64,000 nt of DNA, taken from the NCBI RefSeq assembly GCF_017912535.1, contig NZ_JAERQK010000003.1, positions 310,001 through 374,000 of the forward strand. The letters are read 5' to 3'. This DNA is from Motiliproteus sediminis (GTDB lineage Bacteria; Pseudomonadota; Gammaproteobacteria; Pseudomonadales; Balneatricaceae). Shown one piece after another: positions 50,715 through 62,949 of the stretch (position 1 is its first letter; each line of letters opens with the position of its first letter). The translations under genes and the position numbers were made by a program. A model generated the notes under the pieces. The model did not search any database, was not told the DNA's origin, and was given only the letters and a program-made list of their open reading frames with translations.

Positions 50715-51475
50715 GCACCCCTGAGCTACGGGTTGTCCAGATCAGCGATCTTCACCTGCCTCCCATGCCCCAGCAGCGTTACCGGAATCTCGACGTGTCG
50801 GCACGGCTGGATAAGGTCTTGGCCACGATAGCGGAGCGATTTCCTCAAGCTGATCGCTTGCTGGTGACCGGTGATAACGTCCACAACGGCAGCGAGCGGG
50901 ACTACGCCGCACTGGCGGCCAGGCTGGACCGTTTTGGCGTGCCCTGGTATTGGATACCCGGCAACCATGACAGCGTCGAGCTGATGCAGCTGGTGCGACC
51001 GGTCGGGCCTCCTTGGCCCGCGGGTTGCGGTTGGCAGTGTGTGTTGCTCGACAGCACCGGACAGCCAGATGGCCGCGGAGCGGGTTCGCTGACCGAGGCC
51101 GCGCAGGCAACCCTGCGGCGGGCGGCGGAGGATCCGCGCCCGGCGCTGGTGGTTCTGCATCACAATCCCATGCGCGTGGATAGCCGCTGGCAGGATGCAA
51201 TCGGTTTGCAGAACGCCGACGGCTTTTGGCAGAGCGCTGCAAGACTGCATCCGCGCTCAGTGGTGGTCTGCGGACATCTGCATCAGGTGTGGGACTATCG
51301 CGATCTGCCATTGCGGGTGTTGAGCTGCCCATCGACCGCGGTGCAGTTTCGTCGCAGTTGTGCGTCACTTGAGCTGGAATGCGACGGCAATGAAGCGCTG
51401 CCCGGGTATCGCTGGTTGCGCCTCGGCGCTGCCGGTGAGCTGGCAACCGGAATCGAACGGGTGCCGCTTGCCTGA
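50711..51475 (+). CDS. cpdA: 3',5'-cyclic-AMP phosphodiesterase
   Basis: A calcineurin-like metallophosphoesterase (254 residues) of the CpdA type, which lowers cAMP. The metal-binding motifs are in order: ISDLHLP, VTGDNVHNG, IPGNHDS, LVVLHHNP and VVCGHLHQVWD. The start is the ATG at 50711 in the ATGA overlap with the DUF1249 gene. Its presence implies a cAMP-CRP/Vfr circuit in this organism. Confidence 0.93.
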   Translation: MSTPELRVVQISDLHLPPMPQQRYRNLDVSARLDKVLATIAERFPQADRLLVTGDNVHNGSERDYAALAARLDRFGVPWYWIPGNHDSVELMQLVRPVGPPWPAGCGWQCVLLDSTGQPDGRGAGSLTEAAQATLRRAAEDPRPALVVLHHNPMRVDSRWQDAIGLQNADGFWQSAARLHPRSVVVCGHLHQVWDYRDLPLRVLSCPSTAVQFRRSCASLELECDGNEALPGYRWLRLGAAGELATGIERVPLA

Positions 51476-51526
51476 GCCGGTGACGATGGGTTATTTTGCC
51501 CCGATTCCCTGGTCAACGAGTAGCTG

Positions 51527-54035
<2,509 letters not shown>

Positions 54036-54066
54036 CAGCACCTGACAGGGATCTGGGAGAACAACT

Positions 54067-55641
54067 ATGGGACAAGGCAAGCATAATTTCAGCGGCCTGC
54101 GTTTCCTGATCATCGATGACTTCGCCAATTTCTGCAGTGCCCTGCGCACTATGGTGATGAGTTACGGCGTTAGCGATATCGATGTTGTCCACAACGGCGA
54201 CGACGCGCTGCAAGCGATCAACAAGAATCGCTACGACGTCATCCTGTGTGATTACAACCTGGGTGAGGGGCGCACCGGTAACGATGTCCTGGAGGAGTCC
54301 AAGCATCGCAATCTGCTGAAGAGCAGCAATTTGTTTGTGATGATTACCGCTGAAAACACCGCGGAAATGGTGCGCGGTGCGCTTGAGTACCAGCCTGATG
54401 ACTACCTGACCAAGCCGTTTACCAAAGAGGTGCTGCTGACCCGCCTGGAACGCTTGCTGGATCGCAGCGAAGCTTTCAAAGAGGTCTATCGTTTGCGGGA
54501 CAAAGAGCAGTTGACTGAAGCTGCCGCGCTCTGTGAACAGCTGGCTGCCGAACGCGGCCGATACAGTGGTTATGCGTTGAAGTTGCAGGCCGAGTTATTG
54601 ATGCAGGCTAAACAGTACCCGGCCGCCACGGCACTGTTCCAGCAGGTGTTGATGATCAAGAATCTGGCCTGGGCGAAGCTGGGGCTGGGGAAAAGTTATT
54701 ACTTCCAGGAGGACCTTGAGAAGGCCGCTGCGACCTTTTCCAGTCTCGTTCAGGAGGACGCCGGTTACGTGCAGGCCTGGGACTGGCTGGCGCGCTGCCA
54801 GCAGCAGACAGGTGACCTTGCCGCCGCCCAGCAGTCGCTGGAATCCGCGGTCAAGGTGTCGCCAATCAACATTCGCCGGCAGACCCTGCTCGGTGAGCTG
54901 GCGCTTGAAAACGGCGATACCGAACGCGCTGAAGTGGCCCTTGGGCGTGCGGTTAAAATCGGCAAACACTCGGTGTTTCGCGAACCCGACACGTACATCA
55001 AGTTAAGTGAGGTGCTGGTCAACAAACTCGAGAGCGCCGAAGGGCTGAGCAAAAAGAACGCCGAGCTCAAGGCGCTGGGAACCATGGATGAACTGCGTCA
55101 GCTGTACAAGGGTGATGCAGAAGTGAACCTGCGCTCGCGGTTAGTGGATCACCAGATTCATACCGTGCAAGGCAATCTCAGTGAAGCGGACAAGGCGCTG
55201 TTTAAGGCCTACGATATCTGCCAGCACGATGAAACCGGCGCGTTGCGTGCGGACCTCAAGGAAAGCCTGATTACCCGTCTGGAAGACAAAGGCCGCGAGG
55301 ATCTGGTGGGCAACCTGGTGCATGCGATGCAGCAGGAGGAGTCCAGCCATAACCGCCAGGCGGTCGAGTTCTATGATCAGGGCGATATTGAACGCGCGCT
55401 GAAAGTGTTGCAGCTGGCAGCCAGAGAGAAGCCGCGCAGCTTTGCGGTAAACCTCAACCTGGCGCAGGTGGCGATGCACCATATCGTCAAGTTCGGTATG
55501 GATCGCAAGTTGCTGGAGCAGGCGGGTGAGGCGTTACAGCGCGTCGCCGGAATTAAGGAGGATGACAGTCGCTCCAAGCTTTATCACAACCTGCAGGCTC
55601 GGTATCTGAAGTTGAAACAGCGGCTGGGTGAGGCCCAATGA
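54067..55641 (+). CDS. Response regulator with TPR output domain
   Basis: A 524-residue protein: receiver domain at about 10-130 (LIIDDFANFCSALRTMVMSY, phospho-Asp in VILCDYNLGEGRTG, Lys in LTKPFTKEV), then tetratricopeptide-like repeats from about 140 to the end (e.g. YPAATALFQQVLMIKNLAWA, EKAAATFSSLVQEDAGYVQA, AAQQSLESAVKVSPINI). There is no DNA-binding or enzyme domain, so the output is probably by protein contact. The start is ATG 54067 behind GGGAGAAC. It overlaps the kinase-like gene that follows by 4 bp. The pair lies inside the parE-parC interval. Confidence 0.9.
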   Translation: MGQGKHNFSGLRFLIIDDFANFCSALRTMVMSYGVSDIDVVHNGDDALQAINKNRYDVILCDYNLGEGRTGNDVLEESKHRNLLKSSNLFVMITAENTAEMVRGALEYQPDDYLTKPFTKEVLLTRLERLLDRSEAFKEVYRLRDKEQLTEAAALCEQLAAERGRYSGYALKLQAELLMQAKQYPAATALFQQVLMIKNLAWAKLGLGKSYYFQEDLEKAAATFSSLVQEDAGYVQAWDWLARCQQQTGDLAAAQQSLESAVKVSPINIRRQTLLGELALENGDTERAEVALGRAVKIGKHSVFREPDTYIKLSEVLVNKLESAEGLSKKNAELKALGTMDELRQLYKGDAEVNLRSRLVDHQIHTVQGNLSEADKALFKAYDICQHDETGALRADLKESLITRLEDKGREDLVGNLVHAMQQEESSHNRQAVEFYDQGDIERALKVLQLAAREKPRSFAVNLNLAQVAMHHIVKFGMDRKLLEQAGEALQRVAGIKEDDSRSKLYHNLQARYLKLKQRLGEAQ

Positions 55642-56333
55642 TGCGCGATTCGATCGACTTTTCTACCGTTCTTGCCGCGTCCGTGCATGACATGAAGAAC
55701 TCTATCGGCATGCTGGTTCATCTGGTGGATGAACTCAGCGCCGAGCTTGACCAAACCAATCCACGTTGCGGCCAGCTCCAGTTTGAAGCCGCACGGCTGA
55801 ACAACTACCTGATTCAGCTGATGACGCTGTACAAGCTGGAGCAGCAGCAGTATCGCTTTAGCCAGGATGAGGTCTACCTGGATGAGTTTATTGAGGATCT
55901 GGTACTGATGAATCAGCCGCTGCTGGCACCGCGAGGGGTGGTGATTGAGCAGCAGGTACCCTCGGATCTCAGCTGGGACTTTGACGCGGCGTTGGTGCAG
56001 GGAGTCCTGGGCAATATCCTCACCAACCTGATCCGCTATGCCAACGGCAAGGTTCAGGTGACCGCGGAGAACGTTCAGGTCTCGGCCGATACCGCCGCCG
56101 AAGGGCTGGTCATCCGGGTGGAAGACGACGGCCGCGGATTTCCCGAGCGGATGCTGGGGCGCCTGGAGGGTGAGGCCATGGGCGTTGATTTTATCTCCGG
56201 CAGTACCGGGTTCGGGCTCTATTTTGCGGTCAAAGTAGCCGCTGCCCATCAGCGTGAAGGGCGCAGTGGTGAAGTGCGCTTGTCCAACGGTGGCTCGTTG
56301 GGCGGGGGCTGCTTCGAACTTTATTTACCCTGA
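55638..56333 (+). CDS. Soluble histidine-kinase-like protein
   Basis: A short cytoplasmic kinase of 231 residues without membrane segments or sensor domain. A HisKA-like helix carries the candidate phospho-His (AASVHDMKNSIGMLVHLVDE), followed by an HATPase domain (LGNILTNLIRYANGKVQV, VEDDGRGFPERML, GFGLYFAVKVAAAH). It is translationally coupled to the TPR response regulator and presumably phosphorylates it. Input could come through an interacting protein. The role is unknown, and no link to topoisomerase function is established. Confidence 0.88.
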   Translation: MMRDSIDFSTVLAASVHDMKNSIGMLVHLVDELSAELDQTNPRCGQLQFEAARLNNYLIQLMTLYKLEQQQYRFSQDEVYLDEFIEDLVLMNQPLLAPRGVVIEQQVPSDLSWDFDAALVQGVLGNILTNLIRYANGKVQVTAENVQVSADTAAEGLVIRVEDDGRGFPERMLGRLEGEAMGVDFISGSTGFGLYFAVKVAAAHQREGRSGEVRLSNGGSLGGGCFELYLP

Positions 56334-56393
56334 CTTCCATTTTTCTAATCGATCGCGAGGCCGCTTGGCTTCGGGACTAACGTTGAGAGATCA

Positions 56394-58685
56394 ATGAGCA
56401 GTAGTATCGAGATTGACGAAGGCATCGAGCGCCTTTCGCTCAAGGAATACACCGAGAAGGCGTATCTGGATTACTCCATGTACGTCATTCTGGACCGGGC
56501 TTTGCCGCACATCGGTGACGGCCTCAAACCGGTTCAGCGACGCATCGTTTACGCCATGTCGGAGCTGGGACTCAAGGCGGGTGCCAAGTTCAAGAAATCC
56601 GCGCGTACCGTGGGTGATGTGCTGGGTAAGTTTCACCCCCACGGTGATTCTGCCTGTTACGAAGCGATGGTGCTGATGGCGCAGCCATTTTCCTATCGCT
56701 ATCCCCTGGTCGATGGGCAGGGCAACTGGGGCTCGCCTGACGATCCTAAGTCCTTTGCCGCCATGCGTTATACCGAAGCGCGCCTTACGCCGTACTCCCA
56801 GTTGCTGTTGGGTGAGCTGGGGCAAGGTACGGTGGAATGGGGGCCTAATTTCGACGGTACCCTCAGCGAACCGCTGCTGCTGCCGGCACAGGTGCCCAAC
56901 GTGCTTCTCAACGGCAGTACCGGTATTGCCGTGGGTATGGCAACGGATATTCCGCCCCATAATCTGCGCGAAGTGGTCAACGCCTGTCTGGCGCTGCTGG
57001 ATAACCCGGATGCCACCCTGAGTGAGCTGGCCGAGCATCTGCCGGGGCCGGATTACCCCACCGAGGCGGAGATCATTACTCCGCGCGACGAGCTGCGAAA
57101 GCTCTACGAAACCGGCCGTGGCTCGGTACGGATGCGCGCGGTCTACGCCAAGGAGAGCGGCGAGGTGATCATCACTGCGCTTCCGCATCAAGTCTCGGGC
57201 GCCAAAGTGTTGGAGCAGATTGCGGCCCAGATGCAGGCCAAGAAATTGCCAATGGTGTCGGATCTGCGTGATGAGTCCGATCACGAAAACCCGACCCGCC
57301 TGGTCATTGTGCCGCGCTCTAATCGCGTCGATGTGGAACAGATGATGGCGCACCTGTTTGCCAGCACCGACCTGGAGCGAACCTATCGGGTCAACTTCAA
57401 TATGATAGGTACCGATGGGCGCCCGGCGGTAAAAGATCTGCGGACACTGCTTGGCGAGTGGCTCGGTTTTCGCGTTGAAACGGTCACTCGACGATTGCAA
57501 TACCGGCTGGACAAGGTGCTCGACCGGTTACATATCCTCGATGGCCTGTTGGTCGCGTTCCTTAATATCGACGAAGTGATCGCCATTATCCGCAATGAGG
57601 ATAAGCCCAAGCCGGTGTTGATGGAGCGCTTCGGCATTACTGACATACAGGCCGAAGCGATCCTTGAGCTGAAACTGCGCCATCTTGCCAAACTTGAGGA
57701 GATGAAGATCCGTGGTGAGCAGGACGAGCTCGCCAAAGAGCGCAAGAAGCTGGAGGCGCTGCTGGGCTCCAAAGCCAAACTGCGCAAACTGATCAAGGAT
57801 GAGTTGCAAGCAGCTGCTGAGCATTACGGGGATGACCGTCGTTCTCCCATCGTTGCGCGTGCGGAGGCCAAAGCGTTGAGCGAAGTGGACCTTCTTGGTG
57901 CTGATCCCATTACCGTGGTGTTGTCCAAGCAGGGCTGGGTTCGTGCTGCGAAGGGGCATGATGTTGATGCCGCCGCACTCAGTTATAAATCGGGCGACCA
58001 GTACAAGCTGTCGGCCAAGGGGCGAACCAATCAAAACGCCGTGTTCCTCGATTCCACCGGCCGGGCCTATAGCTTGCCCGCCCATACCCTGCCCTCGGCG
58101 CGCGGGCAGGGTGAGCCGCTGACCGGACGCCTGACGATTCCGAGCGGTGCTTCTATCGATGCGGTGCTGGTGGGTAAAGATGACGACCGGTACCTGCTGG
58201 CTTCCGATTCAGGCTATGGCTTCGTCTGTAAATACGCTGATCTGGTTGGCAAGAACCGGGCAGGCAAGGCGGTGTTAACCCTGCCGAAAAACAGCCGGGT
58301 GCTCTGTCCGCAGCCGGTTCGGGATGGTGCCAGTCAGCTGCTGGCGGCGGTGACCAACGAAGGTCGCCTGCTGCTGTTCCCAGTGGCTGACCTGCCGGCA
58401 CTGGCGCGCGGCAAGGGTAACAAGATCATCAACGTACCCAGTGCGCGCGCGGCGGCGCGTGAAGAGTTTGTGGTCGCGGTCGCGGTGGTTGATGGTGACG
58501 ACGGACTCACTATCTACGCTGGCAAGCGTCACCTCACCCTTAAACCCTCTGATCTGGAACACTACCGTGGTGATCGCGGGCGGCGTGGTAGCAAATTGCC
58601 CCGCGGTTTTCAGCGGGTTGACCGTCTGGAAGGTGCGGGCGAACTGGTCGAGCCCGATGATGGAACTGGCTGCGAGCTGGAGTAG
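56394..58685 (+). CDS. parC: DNA topoisomerase IV subunit A
   Basis: The DNA-cleaving subunit (763 residues; E. coli 752). The region around the active-site Tyr ([17 protein letters not shown]) and the quinolone-response region ([18 protein letters not shown]) are standard; the Ser and Glu at the positions of E. coli Ser80 and Glu84 are the wild-type residues. The tower region and C-terminal beta-pinwheel are present. The start is the ATG at 56394. Confidence 0.98.
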   Translation: MSSSIEIDEGIERLSLKEYTEKAYLDYSMYVILDRALPHIGDGLKPVQRRIVYAMSELGLKAGAKFKKSARTVGDVLGKFHPHGDSACYEAMVLMAQPFSYRYPLVDGQGNWGSPDDPKSFAAMRYTEARLTPYSQLLLGELGQGTVEWGPNFDGTLSEPLLLPAQVPNVLLNGSTGIAVGMATDIPPHNLREVVNACLALLDNPDATLSELAEHLPGPDYPTEAEIITPRDELRKLYETGRGSVRMRAVYAKESGEVIITALPHQVSGAKVLEQIAAQMQAKKLPMVSDLRDESDHENPTRLVIVPRSNRVDVEQMMAHLFASTDLERTYRVNFNMIGTDGRPAVKDLRTLLGEWLGFRVETVTRRLQYRLDKVLDRLHILDGLLVAFLNIDEVIAIIRNEDKPKPVLMERFGITDIQAEAILELKLRHLAKLEEMKIRGEQDELAKERKKLEALLGSKAKLRKLIKDELQAAAEHYGDDRRSPIVARAEAKALSEVDLLGADPITVVLSKQGWVRAAKGHDVDAAALSYKSGDQYKLSAKGRTNQNAVFLDSTGRAYSLPAHTLPSARGQGEPLTGRLTIPSGASIDAVLVGKDDDRYLLASDSGYGFVCKYADLVGKNRAGKAVLTLPKNSRVLCPQPVRDGASQLLAAVTNEGRLLLFPVADLPALARGKGNKIINVPSARAAAREEFVVAVAVVDGDDGLTIYAGKRHLTLKPSDLEHYRGDRGRRGSKLPRGFQRVDRLEGAGELVEPDDGTGCELE

Positions 58686-58700
58686 CGTCGTGGCGCTCGT

Positions 58701-60062
58701 CTAGGGCTGTTTCAGAAAGTGTTCGGCTTGCTGGTCGATCAGGGTCTGATAGTCCGGGCCCAGGCTGGAGAGCAGGCGTGCCGGCTGCTCGAGTGAACGG
58801 CACTGGGCATCCTGAAGCAGCCGTTGCAGCAGTTGCGGCACACTGAATAGCTGCTCGTCCACGATCAGTTGGTTCGCTTCAACGGCGCGGCACAGCAGCG
58901 GGGCTTCCTGCAGCAGGGCGGCGAAGGATTCGTTGCCGCCCAGTAGTGCCATTTTGATGTTAGCAACCGGCTGCATCTGCCGGATGGCGCGCTGATTGGT
59001 GCCACGGTAAAGAGCGTTGAAAAGCTGTGCGGCACACAAGGCGTTGATGCCATGACTGTGCTCGTTGTCCAGTTGGTTGAATCCTACCCACCAGTTGCCC
59101 TCATCGTCGAGCTCAAACACCCCTTTGTACAGGTGGCTGACCTGCTCCAGGCTGCGGCGATAGGGCTCCAGAAGCCGGGCCCGTTCATCGGCGGTGAGGT
59201 TCTCACTCGCGGTGCTGCAATGGTCCACGTAGAACAGATAGTGGGCAGCGGGGGATAGCGAGGATGGTGAATGACTGGCGTCGGTTGTTGCCGTTTGGGT
59301 GGCGGCATCGCTGCAGTGGCTGTCGCCAGCAGCGACCGGCGAAGCTGCCGGGGTCTCGGCGGCGGTTGCGAGAGCGGGGGGGGCTTCAGTTTCAACTTCG
59401 GGCTCGGGCCGGGCAAAGCGCTGATTAAGATTGGCGGCGATGCGGCCGAGTTCATCTGCACCGCTCTGGCGCAGGGGAGTGATGCTGTCGCCGTGAAGGA
59501 GCTCGTCCGTTGCGCGCACCAGCTCCGCCAGCGGGGCAGCAAAGCGGCGCAGGTAGACAAACAGCACCAGCCAGCAGCCAAGCACAGTGGTGATGGCGGC
59601 CAGCGACGTGCGGTAGAACGCCAGCGACAACTCCTGTGCCAGTGGTCCGCTGTCCAGATAAAGTTGAATCTCGCCCAGTTCTGTACCGTTGAGGGTTATG
59701 GGCGTGTTATGCGGTGTCTGTTGCCGGTTGCCAGCCTGGGCCAGTGGTTCACCGCTGGCATCAACGATGGTAACGCCGCTGATTTGTGGGTGCTCGATCA
59801 ACTGGTTGGCCGTTACCGTCAGGCTAACCCAGTCCTTGGAGAGTATCTGGGTGGCTGCAACCTGAGCGCTTTGGCGCCCCAGTTGTTCGCTCAGCTGTTG
59901 CTGTTGCTGGCCGCGGTAGCGCTGCATTTCGTGATCGAACAGGGTAGTTGTCAGCACTAGGCTGAGCCCCAGACAGACCGCCAGCAGTCCCAGAATTTTG
60001 ACGCTCACCGGTAAGCGGCCAAAGCGTTCAAAAAGCGCGTGCTGTGGTAAGCCGATCTTCAT
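58701..60062 (-). CDS. Membrane protein with HAMP domain (AhpA/YtjB-like)
   Basis: A 453-residue inner-membrane protein with two membrane segments (about 20-42, VKILGLLAVCLGLSLVLTTT, and about 155-173, LAAITTVLGCWLVLFVYLRR), a periplasmic domain between them (LSKDWVSLTVTANQLIEHP, ISGVTIVDASGEPLAQAG) and a HAMP domain (APLAELVRATDELLHGDSIT, GADELGRIAANLNQRFA). A Pro/Ala-rich linker then leads to a C-terminal domain of unknown kind (HYLFYVDHCSTASENLTADE, ANIKMALLGGNESFA). The N-terminal half resembles AhpA/YtjB (SMP) proteins. No kinase or cyclase motif is seen. Convergent with parC. Confidence 0.8.
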   Translation of the reverse strand: MKIGLPQHALFERFGRLPVSVKILGLLAVCLGLSLVLTTTLFDHEMQRYRGQQQQQLSEQLGRQSAQVAATQILSKDWVSLTVTANQLIEHPQISGVTIVDASGEPLAQAGNRQQTPHNTPITLNGTELGEIQLYLDSGPLAQELSLAFYRTSLAAITTVLGCWLVLFVYLRRFAAPLAELVRATDELLHGDSITPLRQSGADELGRIAANLNQRFARPEPEVETEAPPALATAAETPAASPVAAGDSHCSDAATQTATTDASHSPSSLSPAAHYLFYVDHCSTASENLTADERARLLEPYRRSLEQVSHLYKGVFELDDEGNWWVGFNQLDNEHSHGINALCAAQLFNALYRGTNQRAIRQMQPVANIKMALLGGNESFAALLQEAPLLCRAVEANQLIVDEQLFSVPQLLQRLLQDAQCRSLEQPARLLSSLGPDYQTLIDQQAEHFLKQP

Positions 60063-60201
60063 GCCTGGGGGGAGTCCTGTGTGATGTTCCGCGCATCATA
60101 GCAAGAGCCTTCCAATGGGTTAAGGGCAGGTTCGGAATAAGGCGTACAACGGGGGAGATGATCGCGTTATAATCGCCGCAATGTGAGCAAAAGGTGGGTC
60201 G

Positions 60202-61458
60202 ATGGACGTCAAAGACTACATGACACGAATGGGGCAGCAGGCGCGTGAGGCGGCTGTTGCATTGGCACGGGCGAATACTGGCCTCAAGAACAAAGCCTTG
60301 CTGGCGATGGCCGAAGCCATTCATGAATCGCGCGACGCGCTGATCGCCGCTAACGTACGCGATCTGGAAGCGGGCCGGGCCAGCGGTTTGGACGCGGCGA
60401 TGCTGGATCGACTGGAGCTGAACCAGGAACGGATTGACGGCATGGTCGAAGGCCTGCGACAGGTCGCGGCACTGCCGGACCCGGTGGGCGGTATCACCGA
60501 TATGAACTTCATGCCATCGGGCATCCAGGTGGGCAAGATGCGGGTACCTCTGGGGGTGATCGGGATCATCTATGAATCTCGTCCTAACGTAACTGCGGAG
60601 GCGGCGAGCCTGTGTCTCAAGTCAGGAAACGCAACTATTCTGAGGGGCGGATCGGAAGCGATTCACTCCAATCAGGCAATTGCGGCCTGTATTCGCCAGG
60701 GATTGAGTACTGCCGGGCTGCCGGAAACCGCGGTACAGGTGGTTGAAACCACTGATCGTGCTGCGGTGGGTGAGTTGATCACCATGCCGCAGTATGTCGA
60801 TGTGGTGGTGCCGCGCGGCGGCAAGGGGCTGATTGAGCGTATCAGTCGCGACGCACGGGTTACGGTGATCAAACACCTCGATGGCATTTGTCACGTCTAT
60901 CTCGATGCCGAGTGCGATCGCGACAAGGCGCTGTCGATCGCGCTCAACGCCAAGACCCATCGTTACGGTACCTGTAACACCATGGAAACACTGCTGGTTC
61001 ATCGCGCGGTGGCGGCGTCGCTGTTACCGGATCTGGCCGGTCTGTACGCAGAGAAGAGCGTGGAGCTGCGTGGCTGTGCCGCCACGGTTGAGCTGCTCAA
61101 GGATGCAGTGCCCGCCAGTGAAGAGGACTGGAGCACCGAGTATCTGGCACCGGTACTGGCGATCAAACTGGTCAACTCCATGGATGAGGCGATCACACAT
61201 ATCAACCGTTACGGCTCGCATCACACCGATGCGATCGTCACCGAAAACTACACCCTGGCGCGGCGTTTTCTGACCGAGGTGGATTCCAGCTCGGTGATGG
61301 TCAATGCGTCTACCCGTTTTGCCGACGGTTTCGAGTATGGGTTGGGTGCCGAAATCGGTATCTCCACGGACAAAATTCACGCGCGTGGCCCGGTCGGACT
61401 GGAAGGTCTGACTTCACAGAAATACGTGGTTCTGGGTGACGGACATATCCGCCAATAA
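60202..61458 (+). CDS. proA: Gamma-glutamyl phosphate reductase
   Basis: ProA (418 residues) reduces glutamyl-5-phosphate to the semialdehyde in proline synthesis, using NADPH. An aldehyde-dehydrogenase fold with [53 protein letters not shown] with the catalytic Cys, and [16 protein letters not shown]. The start is the ATG at 60202 after AAAGGTGG. proB is not in the window. Confidence 0.97.
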   Translation: MDVKDYMTRMGQQAREAAVALARANTGLKNKALLAMAEAIHESRDALIAANVRDLEAGRASGLDAAMLDRLELNQERIDGMVEGLRQVAALPDPVGGITDMNFMPSGIQVGKMRVPLGVIGIIYESRPNVTAEAASLCLKSGNATILRGGSEAIHSNQAIAACIRQGLSTAGLPETAVQVVETTDRAAVGELITMPQYVDVVVPRGGKGLIERISRDARVTVIKHLDGICHVYLDAECDRDKALSIALNAKTHRYGTCNTMETLLVHRAVAASLLPDLAGLYAEKSVELRGCAATVELLKDAVPASEEDWSTEYLAPVLAIKLVNSMDEAITHINRYGSHHTDAIVTENYTLARRFLTEVDSSSVMVNASTRFADGFEYGLGAEIGISTDKIHARGPVGLEGLTSQKYVVLGDGHIRQ

Positions 61459-61459
61459 C

Positions 61460-62125
61460 GTGTCGACTGATACAAGGCCTTCGCTGGTGGCCATGATGGG
61501 GGGGACCTTCGATCCCGTTCATCATGGCCATCTGCGTACTGCACTGGAGCTTCGAGATCGGCTCCACCCAGACCGGCTCCATTTAATTCCCTGTCACCGG
61601 CCGGTACACCGAGATCGGCCCTCCATCAGTGCCCAGCAGCGCTTGCGAATGGTTGAGCTGGCCATTGAGGGAGAGTCTGGCTTGCTGGCCGATGATCGCG
61701 AGCTGCGCTCTGACCGCCCTTCCTACAGTGTCGATACGCTGGGGTCGTTACGGGCAGAGTTAGGACCGGATTGTGCGCTAGCCATGGTCATCGGCACTGA
61801 TGCCCTGCTGGGTTTGCAGAGCTGGCACCGCTGGGAGGAGCTGCTGCAGTTGGCCCATATTGTGGTTGTGCGCCGCCCTGGCTGGGTGTTGTCACCTGAC
61901 CACCCGCTGGCCGATTGGGTTGTTTGCCACCAACTTTCGGATCCGGCGGATCTGCGACGACGGCCGGCGGGGGGCGTGCTGTGGCAGGAGTTTACCCCGT
62001 TGGCAATATCGGCGACCCAGATACGGGAGGTGATCGCTCGTGGCGGTTCGCCTCGCTACTTAATACCAGACTCGGTTTGGCGTTTTATTCGCGAGCAGGG
62101 TCTTTATGTTACTTCTCACGACTGA
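61460..62125 (+). CDS. nadD: Nicotinate-nucleotide adenylyltransferase
   Basis: NadD (about 221 residues) adenylates nicotinate mononucleotide in NAD synthesis. Motifs: MMGGTFDPVHHGHLRTA with the H-x-G-H site, SYSVDTLGSLRAE, VIGTDALLGLQSWHRW and ISATQIREVIARG (the ISSTxxR type). The exact start is unclear: GTG 61436 (inside proA), GTG 61460 and ATG 61490 or so are all in frame and none has a good ribosome site. GTG 61460, 1 nt after the proA stop, is chosen as the likeliest coupled start. Confidence 0.95.
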   Translation: MSTDTRPSLVAMMGGTFDPVHHGHLRTALELRDRLHPDRLHLIPCHRPVHRDRPSISAQQRLRMVELAIEGESGLLADDRELRSDRPSYSVDTLGSLRAELGPDCALAMVIGTDALLGLQSWHRWEELLQLAHIVVVRRPGWVLSPDHPLADWVVCHQLSDPADLRRRPAGGVLWQEFTPLAISATQIREVIARGGSPRYLIPDSVWRFIREQGLYVTSHD

Positions 62126-62131
62126 GGGTTT

Positions 62132-62470
62132 ATGCAAACAGAAAAGTTGATCCAGTTGGTGGAAACCACTCTGGAAGAGATTAAGGCGCGAGATCTTCTT
62201 GTGCTTGATGTACGTGGAAAAAGCAGCGTGACCGACTTTATGGTTATCGCCAGTGGCTCTTCCAATCGTCATGTTCGCTCCGCCGCTGAAGCGGTGGTAT
62301 GCGCCGCCAAGGACGCCGGTGAAATTCCCATGGGGGTTGAGGGCACTGACGGTGGTGAGTGGGCGCTGGTGGATCTGGGTGATGTGGTGGTTCATGTCAT
62401 GCAACCGACCACACGTGCGTTCTACGATCTTGAGCGTTTGTGGGGACCGGACGCCATCGAAGAGGCCTGA
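62132..62470 (+). CDS. rsfS: Ribosomal silencing factor RsfS
   Basis: RsfS (112 residues) binds protein L14 of the large subunit and blocks subunit joining in starved cells. Conserved blocks: [34 protein letters not shown] and [20 protein letters not shown]. The start is the ATG at 62132, 6 nt after the nadD stop. Standard neighbour of nadD and rlmH. Confidence 0.96.
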   Translation: MQTEKLIQLVETTLEEIKARDLLVLDVRGKSSVTDFMVIASGSSNRHVRSAAEAVVCAAKDAGEIPMGVEGTDGGEWALVDLGDVVVHVMQPTTRAFYDLERLWGPDAIEEA

Positions 62471-62473
62471 AAC

Positions 62474-62941
62474 ATGCGGATTCGCTTGCTGGCGGTGGGA
62501 ACCCGGATGCCGCGCTGGGTGACCAATGGCTATGAAGAGTACGTCAAACGCCTGCCGGCGGAACTGAGTCTCGAACTGGTGGAGCTGAACCTGGGGCACC
62601 GGGGGAAAAATGCCGATACCGCCCGCGCTATCGCCCGCGAGGGTGACGACATGCTGGCCGCTATCGGCAAAGGCGACCGGGTGGTCGCGCTGGATGTCAA
62701 AGGCAAAGCCTGGAGTACGGAACAGTTGGCTACCCAGCTTGAGGTCTGGCAGATGGACGGGCGCAACATCAGTCTGCTCGTTGGCGGCCCGGACGGCTTG
62801 GACTCCCGTGCCTTGGCGCTGGCTGAGCAGCGTTGGTCGCTGTCGCCGTTGACCCTCCCGCATCCGCTGGTTCGGGTGTTGCTGGCGGAGCAACTCTATC
62901 GCGCCTGGACTATCACCAAGGGTCACCCCTACCACAAGTAG
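62474..62941 (+). CDS. rlmH: 23S rRNA (pseudouridine-1915-N3)-methyltransferase
   Basis: RlmH (155 residues), a SPOUT-fold dimer that methylates pseudouridine 1915 in assembled ribosomes. Blocks: [57 protein letters not shown] and the C-terminal knot [14 protein letters not shown]. The start is the ATG at 62474, 3 nt after rsfS. Confidence 0.97.
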   Translation: MRIRLLAVGTRMPRWVTNGYEEYVKRLPAELSLELVELNLGHRGKNADTARAIAREGDDMLAAIGKGDRVVALDVKGKAWSTEQLATQLEVWQMDGRNISLLVGGPDGLDSRALALAEQRWSLSPLTLPHPLVRVLLAEQLYRAWTITKGHPYHK

Positions 62942-62949
62942 CCATATTC

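Noticed and set aside
56391-57500. 369-codon open frame on the minus strand
   Set aside because: Antisense to parC, no domain character, no ribosome site.
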